This document shows, piece after piece, positions 1-5,196 of a stretch of 5,563 nucleotides of DNA. The notes under the pieces are model-generated. The model was not told the DNA's origin and did not search any database. It worked only from the letters and a program-made list of their open reading frames with translations. The translations under genes were made by a program, and so were the position numbers. Numbering within the stretch: position 1 is the first letter of the stretch; every line of letters starts with the position of its first letter. The stretch is taken from positions 1-5,563 of the forward strand of contig JAITNI010000183.1 of NCBI GenBank assembly GCA_031290535.1. The letters are read 5' to 3'. The stretch comes from Zoogloeaceae bacterium. Its GTDB lineage: Bacteria; Pseudomonadota; Gammaproteobacteria; Burkholderiales; Rhodocyclaceae.

Positions 1-184
1 CAGAATGCCCAGCTTGTCCGCCGGGTCTTCGCGTTTCAGGTGCGGGTCGACCAGCAAGACTTCGGCATATTCCTCGGCAGGCAGGGTGAGGGCGGACTTC
101 AAAAAATCGGTCAGTGGCCCGGTATCCTGCGCGTCGCCGAAAATCATTTTGAAAACCGCGTGGGGAGAGAAAAGGACGTGTCAT
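1..184 (-). pseudogene. Rpn / PD-(D/E)XK nuclease family 'transposase', 5' part, apparently frameshifted
   Basis: The visible peptide runs VFKMIFGDAQDTGPL, then DFLKSAL, LLVDPHLKRE and DKLGIL at the window edge. I recognise this as the N-terminal signature of the Rpn/PD-(D/E)XK family often annotated as transposase (usual form: SPRND-x-VFK-x-IFGD ... VDPHLKRE ... DKLGILDV). An ATG at 184-182 has an AAGG ribosome binding site 8 nt upstream (196-193) and encodes MTRPFLSPR, the expected family start. That frame does not continue into the VFKMIFGD frame, which is shifted. Between the SPR codons and the VFK codons there is 1 nt (157) where the family would need about 9, so an 8-nt deletion is the simplest reading. 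The only in-frame ATG for the conserved part (147-145) lacks a ribosome binding site. It begins 20 nt after the CesT-like gene. The catalytic part lies outside the window. The family call is from memory of its motifs; a sequencing error is the alternative to a real frameshift. Confidence 0.7.
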
Positions 185-204
185 CAAAAGAACCTTGCAG
201 GATT

Positions 205-594
205 TCAGTAAGCGGGCGGACGATTTTGACGCCACCAGTCGCAGTCGTTGAGGAAATTCTGACACAGAAGCGGGATTTTCTCCACATCTGTCTGTGCTAA
301 ATCCACCATCGTATGCAGATAAAACGTCCCTTCGTGCAAGGAAAGCAACGCCGAACGGCTGCGGGCGGCGGCGGCGGCCATCCGCGCCAGTCCGCGTGCC
401 CTGGCGTTGGCGTCCTCTCCGGGGTCGACGGTGGCAAGCGGATAGAGCAGGCTCAGGTGGCGGTCATCCGGCGCTTGCAGGAAAAATTCCATCTCCGCCA
501 GCGCAAAGCGAATGCGCCCGGCCTCATCGGGTGGGGAAGATTCCCAGCCGGTCGCATCCATCAGACTGGTAACGGCGTTTGCAAGTTTGCTCAC
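205..594 (-). CDS. CesT-like class I type III secretion chaperone (putative)
   Basis: A small protein of 129 aa starting at GTG, with GGAG 6 nt upstream (604-601). It opens 26 nt after the sctB stop, so it belongs to the same transcription unit. The size and pattern fit the CesT/Tir chaperone fold: an N-terminal helix (about residues 3-15); a strand region about 27-55 with 'RIRFALAEMEFFLQ' and 'LSLLYPLATVDP'; a central Ala/Arg-rich helix (63-80); strands 'SALLSLHEGTFYLHTMVDL' (81-99); and a C-terminal helix ending 'LCQNFLNDCDWWRQN'. The last part, with its acidic helix and terminal Trp/Arg, is typical of class I effector chaperones. These are cytoplasmic homodimers that bind the N-terminal region of a secreted partner. 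The partner cannot be read from the sequence: the 367-aa protein upstream, or a product outside the window, are candidates. The assignment rests on fold-like pattern and context, not a diagnostic motif. Confidence 0.68.
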   Translation of the reverse strand: MSKLANAVTSLMDATGWESSPPDEAGRIRFALAEMEFFLQAPDDRHLSLLYPLATVDPGEDANARARGLARMAAAAARSRSALLSLHEGTFYLHTMVDLAQTDVEKIPLLCQNFLNDCDWWRQNRPPAY

Positions 595-620
595 GTTTTT
601 CTCCGGTGTTTTCAGGGACG

Positions 621-1454
621 TTACCCCAGAATCCGCGCCCGCGTCTGATTCATGTTCTGCTGAATCGAATCCGCCGTGGACAGCGCCTTCTGGATCAGCT
701 CGGTCAAACTCTGGGTCAGGTCTTTGAGGAAATCGCGTTTGGCACGCATTCTTTCTTCGTCGGCTTCCATTTTCTTGATTTCGGCATCGTAATTCGTGCC
801 GACGAACTGACCGACAGAGTTGATAATGTCCCCTACCCCCCTACTCCCCGTATTCAGCGCACCGGCCATCGTATTCAGGTGACCGGCCTGTGCGCCGACC
901 ACTGCCGCCTCTGCCTTGAAGTTGGCGGCCCCCACCCCTTTCATTGACGACGCATCTGCCTCCAGACCTGCCGACAGCTTCGCTTTTGAAAGCGCACTTG
1001 CAGACATCCCCATGGACACCACCCCCATGCCGATCTGCACCGCCCCGCTCACAATACCCGTAACCAGTTGCGCGATCGCTTTTTTCTGCATTTCCTTCGC
1101 TTCCTTTTCGATCTGCTGGGCGATATTTTCCGTCTCCAGCGCCACCAGCTCGCGGTTCAACTGGCGTTCTTCCGCCGCGTTGCGACCCACCAGTGCCAGA
1201 ATGGCCGCGCCCGGCGAGGGAATCGCCGCGCCGCTCCAGCCGGAAATCGCCGCCAGACTGGTGGCCGTGCCGGGCGGCAGCGAGGGCAGCCCCGCTTGCG
1301 GCGCGTTGCCCGATTCCCCGCGCAGCGCCAGCCAGGTAACGACATAATCTTCGGAGAACCTGGTGTTGGCCCCGGTTTGCTGCACATCGGTGAGCAAAGC
1401 CTGATATTGCGTATCCGAGAGCGAATACGACGACGTAGTTTGTTGAACCTGCAT
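621..1454 (-). CDS. sctB: T3SS small translocator SctB (YopD/SseD/EspB/IpaC-like)
   Basis: A 277-aa protein, in the usual size range of small translocators. Visible parts: a polar N-terminus (1-50, suitable as secretion signal and chaperone site); a Gly/Pro/Ala-rich linker (50-92); a charged coiled-coil-like helix (93-125, many Glu/Gln/Lys); one hydrophobic segment (about 126-152, AIAQLVTGIVSGAVQIGMGV); an Ala/Gly-rich amphipathic stretch (153-220); and a C-terminal heptad-like helix (222-275, ending SIQQNMNQTRARILG). One membrane segment flanked by coiled coils is the SctB layout. It would pair with SctE to form the pore in the target membrane and be held before export by the TPR chaperone encoded upstream. 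The start at 1454 is chosen because AAGGAG lies 8 nt upstream. The frame stays open further upstream to 1676, but that stretch reads the tail of sctE and a palindromic repeat and is not coding. SseD, EspB and IpaC subfamilies cannot be told apart by eye. Confidence 0.85.
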   Translation of the reverse strand: MQVQQTTSSYSLSDTQYQALLTDVQQTGANTRFSEDYVVTWLALRGESGNAPQAGLPSLPPGTATSLAAISGWSGAAIPSPGAAILALVGRNAAEERQLNRELVALETENIAQQIEKEAKEMQKKAIAQLVTGIVSGAVQIGMGVVSMGMSASALSKAKLSAGLEADASSMKGVGAANFKAEAAVVGAQAGHLNTMAGALNTGSRGVGDIINSVGQFVGTNYDAEIKKMEADEERMRAKRDFLKDLTQSLTELIQKALSTADSIQQNMNQTRARILG

Positions 1455-1462
1455 GATTGCCA

Positions 1463-1468
1463 CTCCTT
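1463..1468 (-). promoter_or_regulatory. Ribosome binding site that fixes the sctB start
   Basis: The sequence AAGGAG on the minus strand sits 8 nt before the ATG at 1454. It decides the start, because the reading frame stays open upstream through the palindromic repeat and into the end of sctE. An automatic start at 1676 would add 74 spurious residues. Confidence 0.85.
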
Positions 1469-1508
1469 CATTCGTTGAAAACTGTGCAACATCATAAAAA
1501 ACCAGAGG

Positions 1509-1605
1509 TTTTGCCTCCCCCCTGACAAGGGGGGATTGAGGGGGGTTTGGGACGTTCCGCTTGCAAACCCCTCCCGGCCTCCCCTTGTCAGGGGAGGAGC
1601 AAAAA
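1509..1605. repeat. Long imperfect palindrome between sctE and sctB (MITE/REP-like element)
   Basis: The left arm (1509-1550) and the right arm (1563-1605) are imperfect reverse complements. Both contain CCCCTGACAAGGGG flanked by G- and C-rich tracts, with outer ends TTTTGC/GCAAAAA and inner ends GGGTTTG/CAAACCC, around a loop of about 12 nt (1551-1562). As RNA this would fold into a stem of about 40 bp with mismatches. It starts directly after the sctE stop codon (1608-1606) and ends 54 nt before the sctB start. Short dispersed palindromes built on CTGACAAGGGGAGG are, as far as I recall, common in many environmental bacterial genomes, so this is probably a non-autonomous inserted element and not part of the original operon. 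It has no run of T directly after the stem in the sense direction, so a simple intrinsic terminator is not indicated. It could instead lower or stabilise the mRNA between the two translocator genes. Confidence 0.85.
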
Positions 1606-2571
1606 TCACGCCAATGCCCGTCCGCCGCCTGCCAGCACAGCCGCCTGCGCGTCGCTGGTATTGCTGATGACCTCATTGACTTTCGCCAGCATGTTCTGGA
1701 ATTTCTCCAGCATGATCTTCAGAAAATCCTGTTCCAGATCAATGGCCGTGCGGATGCGTTCCAGCATCGCCTGTAATTCCTTCTGATGCGCCTTGCTCGT
1801 GGCCACCTGATAATTCTCCACCGCCTGACCAATTGCCAGTCCGCCCTGGGCGATCTGCTGTCCGGCGCTGACCATCGTCGTCACGGCGGTGAGCATTTTT
1901 TCGGTCGCGGTTAGCACCTGCCCCATGCTGGTGCCAACGCTCACCCCGACGGTGGCGATGACGGTGGCAATGGTGAAGGCGAAGCCCACCCATTGCGCCA
2001 CCTCGTCGCTTGCGCCGCATTCCTTGGCGATGTTCGTCACCCAGGCGGTCAATCCCTGCTCGCCATTGGTGGCCGCAGAAATAATCTGGTCGACCATCAA
2101 GGCCGTCAGCAGAATGCCCAGAGGCGCATTGCCGGTTGCAAAAGCCACCGCCGCGCCAATGGCCTGCACAATAATCGCAATGAATTTGAACGCCTTCAGA
2201 AACTGTCCGAGCGGACTGTTTTCCTTGTCGATCTGCTTTTTCAATTCCTCAAGATTCTTGTCGCAGATTTCCTTGCGCTCTTTCGCCTTCGCTTTCAGGC
2301 TTTGGGTGCTGGTCTCGGTTGCCACCTTGCGCTCTTCCGACCCCACCAGTCGCACCAGTTCTTCCAGCGACACCCCCAGCGCGCTCAACATCGGCGCCAC
2401 CAGTTTCGGCAACTCCAGGGCAATCGTGCTCCCTGTGCCATTGGCGGAAGACGTCACTGGCGGCAGACCATCCTTGCCCTGTCCGCTCTCGCCGAGCTTG
2501 ACCGCCAATTGTTCCATCAGCGCGTTGAAGTCAATAGCCGCCGCCCCGCCCTCGTTGATTCGCGTAGTCAT
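1606..2571 (-). CDS. sctE: T3SS large hydrophobic translocator SctE (YopB/SseC/EspD/IpaB-like)
   Basis: A 321-aa protein. In order: a flexible polar N-terminus (1-55); a Leu-rich helix (56-78); a strongly charged coiled-coil-like region (79-120, EERKVATETSTQSLKAKAK then ERKEICDKNLEELKKQIDKE); a hydrophobic hairpin (about 128-165, FIAIIVQAIGAAVAFATG ... LGILLTALMVDQII); a short polar loop with 'NGEQGL' (169-174); a second hydrophobic segment (195-216, VGFAFTIATVIATVGVSVG); and a C-terminal helical region with heptads (260-310). Two membrane regions separated by a conserved loop, preceded by a coiled coil, are the signature of the SctE family, which inserts into the target membrane as the main pore component. 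It is shorter than IpaB (about 580 aa) and nearer YopB, EspD or SseC. The ATG overlaps the chaperone stop (ATGA), with AAAGGAG 7 nt upstream, so translation is probably coupled to that of its chaperone. The palindromic repeat follows its stop immediately. Confidence 0.9.
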   Translation of the reverse strand: MTTRINEGGAAAIDFNALMEQLAVKLGESGQGKDGLPPVTSSANGTGSTIALELPKLVAPMLSALGVSLEELVRLVGSEERKVATETSTQSLKAKAKERKEICDKNLEELKKQIDKENSPLGQFLKAFKFIAIIVQAIGAAVAFATGNAPLGILLTALMVDQIISAATNGEQGLTAWVTNIAKECGASDEVAQWVGFAFTIATVIATVGVSVGTSMGQVLTATEKMLTAVTTMVSAGQQIAQGGLAIGQAVENYQVATSKAHQKELQAMLERIRTAIDLEQDFLKIMLEKFQNMLAKVNEVISNTSDAQAAVLAGGGRALA

Positions 2572-3083
2572 TGCAGCACTCCTTTGCCTTCGGTTTGCAG
2601 ACGAATCACCTCCAGCATATCCGCCGCTTTTTGTTTGAAGACAGCGCGGTTTTCATCGGTGGGCGTCTCCATCCGCGCAATGCCTTCCAGCGTCGCTCTG
2701 GTTTCTTCGAGCTTGCCCAGTTTCAAAAAACACAGCGCCGCGTAATAAAACGGTTCCGGGTCTTGCAGATCGCCGCGCACCCCGGCGAGGCCATAGGCTT
2801 CCGCCGCCTGTTCCAGATTGCCCGCGCCCTGCTGGCTGCCCGCCAGACCCATCCAGAAACGGCGGTCGCTGTAATCGTAGAGACACAGACTTTGAAAAAT
2901 CGTCGTCGCGTCCCTGAAATTGCCCGCCGAATACAGACGGTAGCCCAGCGCGTAAAGCGCCTCCAGTTGCGGCTGTTCAATGCCCGCCACATCGCCCAGC
3001 GTCGCGCCTTCCTGTACCGCCGCCAACACCGCCCCCAGAAATTCCGGGTTGATGTCCTGATTGTTCGTTGCCGTTGTTGCCAT
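2568..3083 (-). CDS. sycD: SycD/LcrH/SicA-type TPR chaperone for translocators (class II T3SS chaperone)
   Basis: The protein is 171 aa, the usual length of the family. It has three TPR-like helical pairs: about residues 40-68 (LEALYALGYRLYSAGNFRDA, TIFQSLCLYD), 74-101 (RRFWMGLAGSQQGAGNLEQA) and 109-136 (PEPFYYAALCFLKLGKLEET). The first repeat with '(Y/F)xxGxYxxAxxxFQxLCxxDxxDxRFxxGL' is diagnostic for SycD/LcrH/SicA/SscA proteins. These bind the two translocators in the bacterial cytoplasm and keep them soluble and apart. The gene lies directly before sctE and overlaps it by 4 nt, the standard arrangement. Two start codons are possible, six bases apart. I chose the ATG at 3083 because AAGGAG is 7 nt before it but only 1 nt before the ATG at 3089. 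The upstream gap to the 367-aa gene is 153 nt and contains nested repeats. Confidence 0.93.
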   Translation of the reverse strand: MATTATNNQDINPEFLGAVLAAVQEGATLGDVAGIEQPQLEALYALGYRLYSAGNFRDATTIFQSLCLYDYSDRRFWMGLAGSQQGAGNLEQAAEAYGLAGVRGDLQDPEPFYYAALCFLKLGKLEETRATLEGIARMETPTDENRAVFKQKAADMLEVIRLQTEGKGVLQ

Positions 3084-3090
3084 TTTCATT

Positions 3091-3096
3091 CTCCTT
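3091..3096 (-). promoter_or_regulatory. Ribosome binding site that selects the second ATG of the TPR chaperone
   Basis: AAGGAG on the minus strand lies 1 nt from the first possible ATG (3089) and 7 nt from the second (3083). Normal spacing favours the second, so the protein starts MATTATNN and not MKMATTATNN. Confidence 0.7.
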
Positions 3097-3144
3097 CAGT
3101 GTTCGATTAATGATTTGAAAAACAGGCCGCGCACGACCCCGCTT

Positions 3145-3190
3145 CCGCCAACAAGGTTGCCGTCCTGCCAACAAGGTTGGCAGTTGGCGG
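3145..3190. repeat. Nested inverted/tandem repeat built on CCAACAAGGTTGG, upstream of the TPR chaperone
   Basis: The core GCCAACAAGGTTG occurs twice, 19 nt apart (3147-3159 and 3167-3179). The second copy forms a perfect 8-bp hairpin: CTGCCAAC (3165-3172), loop AAG, GTTGGCAG (3176-3183). The outer ends CCGCCAAC (3145-3152) and GTTGGCGG (3183-3190) are also exact inverse complements, so alternative stem-loops are possible. It sits in the 153-nt gap between the 367-aa gene (stop at 3237) and the chaperone start (3083), about 50 nt before the chaperone ribosome binding site. There is no T-run right after it in the sense direction, only CTGTTTTTC about 20 nt later, so it is at best a weak terminator or an mRNA processing/stability element. 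The rest of the gap shows nothing I can name. Confidence 0.7.
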
Positions 3191-3236
3191 CTACCGCTCT
3201 TTTCCCGCCCTTGCGGATTCCAGCAAACTACTGAAC

Positions 3237-4340
3237 TTACTCTTCCTCCTGCGGAGGACCCACCACAAGGCTGGCGTCCAGATGGGTGACCGTGACCTGA
3301 AGGTCATATTCTTCTCCCATTTTGTCTGGCTTGATGCTCCAGTCCTGTGCCGCCAGACGCTGCAATTCCGCACGCGCAATCGTGAACGTCGCGGTTGCGG
3401 CAAGGGTGGTGTCGGCTTGCAACACGAGATCCATGCCTCTCACAAATCCATTCGCATTGCGATTGTAGGACACGCGCAACACGATATGGTCACCCTCATC
3501 CGTGAGCGCCATGGATTCGCTCGGCTCCTTAGCACCCCCGGCTGGGTTGATGCCATCAGCAGAATTTAGTTTTTCACCGATCAACTTGGCACCGAACTCC
3601 TGCACTCTCCCCTGCAACCCCTGGTGACAAAAACTGGCCAGGAGATAAGCCTGCTTTTTCTCTTCGGAACCCAGATCATCTATGTTTGTTTGCCTCCCTT
3701 TTGATATGAAGCTCGCCAAACTGTCCTCTACCGACTTGACGTATGAACGGGAAAGGTCCCCTGATCCATTTGGAATAACGACGTCGTTCAGACACAGGTG
3801 CATATGGCGAGTGATGTCCTTAAAGAATGTCGGTTCGTTCTCAAAGACATTTCCCGTTTCCACGCGATTGAGCATTCTTTCCATCTCGTCCCTCAACATA
3901 TCCTTGTCGTTCAAGCTGGCGACAAAGCCGGCCTTGGCCTTTTCCAGCTCAACGGGAACTCCAATAAGCTTGCGGAGCGTTTCCTTCGACGTTGTGTTAC
4001 CGGCCAAACGGTTTTCAGAAACAGCCTTATCAAGCCTTTGCAAGACCTTGACGACTTTTGCGCCCGTCAAGGGACGGCGTTTGCTCAAACCGGCCAGAAT
4101 CTGCTCTGTTTGCTCTCCCCGAAGCTGGGCATAACGCGAGTCATTCGCCACCGCGTTTTTTAACCCGGTCAGGATGTCCGCATTGGCCCGACGCGCGCCG
4201 CCCAGATTCAGCGCCGACTTGATCCAGGCCAGCCTGCCCGCCTTCCCGATTTGCGGGTTTTGCGGATCGTCGCCGGTTTTCAGCTTCAACGCGCCATGAA
4301 GGTTGGCGGCCTGCTGGAAATTTTGTACGCTCAAAGGCAT
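3237..4340 (-). CDS. Unrecognised 367-aa protein, probable T3SS substrate
   Basis: I do not recognise this protein. No signal peptide or membrane segment is visible. The first 20 residues (MPLSVQNFQQAANLHGALKL) are amphipathic and uncharged until Lys19, as in many T3SS N-termini. Residues about 35-160 are helical and rich in Leu, Ala and Lys (NADILTGLKNAVAND, ILAGLSKRRPLTGAKVVKVL). Residues 165-260 contain further helices, with HMHLCLNDVVIPNGSGDLSR and an ASFCHQGLQGR segment. Residues 285-360 alternate in a beta-like pattern (HIVLRVSYNRNANGF, MDLVLQAD, LQVTVTHLD), and the tail is PPQEEE. The start at ATG 4340 is preferred, with GGGGAA 4 nt upstream; a TTG six codons earlier lacks a better site. 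It follows the 37-aa gene by 26 nt, and the gap is formed by the 29-bp repeat. It occupies the place where LcrV lies in lcrGVH-yopBD operons, but I see no LcrV or IpaD features. The middle part (about 3600-3900) looks more AT-rich than the flanks. An effector or an accessory secreted protein is the best inference. Confidence 0.75.
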   Translation of the reverse strand: MPLSVQNFQQAANLHGALKLKTGDDPQNPQIGKAGRLAWIKSALNLGGARRANADILTGLKNAVANDSRYAQLRGEQTEQILAGLSKRRPLTGAKVVKVLQRLDKAVSENRLAGNTTSKETLRKLIGVPVELEKAKAGFVASLNDKDMLRDEMERMLNRVETGNVFENEPTFFKDITRHMHLCLNDVVIPNGSGDLSRSYVKSVEDSLASFISKGRQTNIDDLGSEEKKQAYLLASFCHQGLQGRVQEFGAKLIGEKLNSADGINPAGGAKEPSESMALTDEGDHIVLRVSYNRNANGFVRGMDLVLQADTTLAATATFTIARAELQRLAAQDWSIKPDKMGEEYDLQVTVTHLDASLVVGPPQEEE

Positions 4341-4349
4341 GATGTTCCC

Positions 4350-4378
4350 CAATAACAATCAAAAAATCAGACGCGCAG
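4350..4378. repeat. 29-bp direct repeat, copy 1 (before the 367-aa gene)
   Basis: On the plus strand it reads CAATAACAATC, then a run of six A, then TCAGACGCGCAG. Copy 2 at 5131-5160 is identical except for one extra A in the A-run. Read in the sense direction it carries the last codons of the 37-aa gene (CTG CGC GTC TGA) and then a T-rich stretch, and it ends one base into the GGGG ribosome binding site of the 367-aa gene. Confidence 0.9.
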
Positions 4379-4480
4379 ACCGCCAGATACATCAAACCCG
4401 GCCTCCGGCACATCCTTCGGCACGGCATACGCCCCTTCCCGCAGGAGAGTGGCAAAGGTTTGGGTGGCGTCCTGGTTCAT
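4367..4480 (-). CDS. Small 37-aa protein of unknown function
   Basis: A short gene: ATG at 4480, TGA at 4369-4367, product MNQDATQTFATLLREGAY then AVPKDVPEAGFDVSGGLRV. Support for it being real is the AAGGAG site 6 nt before the ATG, the same strength as for the neighbouring genes, and its fit in the gap between the 173-aa filament gene (stop at 4542) and the 367-aa gene (start at 4340), with no overlap. It has a short helix-like N-terminus and a Pro/Gly-rich tail, with no Cys, no signal peptide and no membrane segment. I recognise no family. Its size and place could suit a small needle-associated or regulatory protein, or a leader peptide for the 367-aa gene, but this is a guess. Its last three codons and stop lie inside the 29-bp repeat. 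Confidence 0.65.
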   Translation of the reverse strand: MNQDATQTFATLLREGAYAVPKDVPEAGFDVSGGLRV

Positions 4481-4541
4481 GAATGGCTCCTTGATGAATG
4501 ATTAAAAGCAAATCTCATGCCTGTTTCTTGACGCGGTGCCA

Positions 4542-5063
4542 TTACTGGCCTTTGGCAAGTCCGAGCAGGGTCTGGTTGCTCTGCGAAATCATGGTGCTCG
4601 CCCCTTGCAGATAGGCGTTGTACTGCCCCATGAAGTCATTGACAAACACCATTTCCTGCTGGGTGTTGGCGCCGAGCGTTTCCTGAAATGTCTTCAGGTG
4701 CGCGATGTTGAACTCCCACTGATCTTTATTGTGCCATTCGTCGTTGGCATCACGGTCAGTGGCGAGATTATGCTCATCGAAAAACGCCTTCATGTCTGCC
4801 GGCATTTCAGAACAATTTCCTTTAGCGCCGTCGGTATTCGACTCCGCGTTCGTTTGCAACTGGAGCGCCTGCTGGATATAGGCGGCGCATTGCTTGGCCG
4901 CATCCTGATCTTTGGTGATCTTGTCGATCTTCTCCAGCGCCGCCCCCTTGTTGGAGGAGGCCAGCGCCATTTGCAGCGCCGCAAATTTGAGCTGGACGCT
5001 CGTTGCCCCGCCCAGAGCGACCATTGTGCTCTGCAACTGGGAGGAAAAAGTAACTTCACTCAT
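4542..5063 (-). CDS. EspA/SseB-like secreted filament or needle-tip protein (SctA-like)
   Basis: A 173-aa protein with no signal peptide, rich in Gln, Asn, Ala and Ser as secreted T3SS filament proteins are. A helical N-terminal half (22-72, LKFAALQMALASSNKGAALE, KITKDQDAAKQCAAYIQQAL) is followed by a short variable linker (72-85). Then come a conserved-looking segment EMPADMKAFFDEHNL (86-100), which recalls the 'LPDEVISYI' of EspA and 'VPEDVIKYM' of SseB, and a long C-terminal helix (118-172) with QQEMVFVNDFMGQYNAYLQG and SQSNQTLLGLAKGQ. Two helical halves around a small domain are the EspA/SseB/Bsp22 layout, in which the C-terminal helix packs in the filament core. AAGGAG is 7 nt before the ATG. 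It is followed by the small gene, the 367-aa gene and then the translocator chaperone and translocators, which supports a role at the needle tip. The family is inferred from pattern; a plain secreted effector is the alternative. Confidence 0.7.
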   Translation of the reverse strand: MSEVTFSSQLQSTMVALGGATSVQLKFAALQMALASSNKGAALEKIDKITKDQDAAKQCAAYIQQALQLQTNAESNTDGAKGNCSEMPADMKAFFDEHNLATDRDANDEWHNKDQWEFNIAHLKTFQETLGANTQQEMVFVNDFMGQYNAYLQGASTMISQSNQTLLGLAKGQ

Positions 5064-5130
5064 GATCGCGCTCCTTCAAAACGGTGAAATGTGCGCCGCA
5101 CTACCCTTGAGGTCAGTGGCCTGCGCGGTT

Positions 5131-5160
5131 CAATAACAATCAAAAAAATCAGACGCGCAG
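5131..5160. repeat. 30-bp direct repeat, copy 2 (between the two filament paralogues)
   Basis: Identical to 4350-4378 apart from one additional A (seven in place of six in the A-run). It lies in the 129-nt gap between the partial filament gene (stop at 5193) and the 173-aa gene (start at 5063). Its GC end also pairs with a nearby CTGCGCG (5121-5127 with CGCGCAG 5154-5160, loop 26 nt), a hairpin that copy 1 does not have. The rest of the gap shows no convincing promoter. Confidence 0.9.
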
Positions 5161-5196
5161 TACATTGCGTGGGCGAAAAGAGAAACAGCGGGTCAT
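5149..5196 (-). other. 15-codon open frame, possible remnant of a second copy of the 37-aa gene
   Basis: The ATG overlaps the stop of the upstream filament gene (ATGA, 5196-5193). The frame reads MTRCFSFRPRNVLRV and ends with CTG CGC GTC TGA inside repeat copy 2, the same last codons and stop as the 37-aa gene. Only these last codons match, so it looks like an eroded copy or a chance frame and not a working gene. It has no separate ribosome binding site. Confidence 0.25.

Noticed and set aside
1455..1676. Long N-terminal extension of SctB, giving a 351-aa protein from 1676
   Set aside because: The extra 74 residues translate the end of sctE and the palindromic repeat (for example PQSPLVRG), and a strong ribosome binding site lies 8 nt before the ATG at 1454.
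1993..3110. Long plus-strand open frames opposite the SctE and TPR chaperone genes
   Set aside because: They are antisense to clearly recognisable genes, have no supporting ribosome binding site or family resemblance, and are expected in GC-rich coding DNA.
3145..3190. CRISPR-like array
   Set aside because: There are only two short repeat copies, 19 nt apart, with no uniform spacers. It is a hairpin repeat.
3237..4340. LcrV-type needle-tip protein, suggested by position before the TPR chaperone
   Set aside because: None of the LcrV/IpaD features can be seen (no long terminal coiled-coil pair), and the upstream genes look like the tip or filament proteins instead.
4141..4455. 104-aa minus-strand frame overlapping the 37-aa gene and the start of the 367-aa gene
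   Set aside because: It runs out of frame through two better supported genes, is rich in Arg and Cys as shadow frames are, and lacks a proper ribosome binding site.
5064..5192. Promoter or terminator in the gap between the two filament genes
   Set aside because: There is a T-run after the GC-rich end of the repeat, but no stem directly before it, and no clear -35/-10 pair with correct spacing. Only the repeat and a weak 7-bp inverted repeat are supported.
5149..5196. Similarity of MTRCFSFRPRN to the Rpn start MTRPFLSPR at 184
   Set aside because: The match is only a few residues and needs gaps, so chance is the better explanation.
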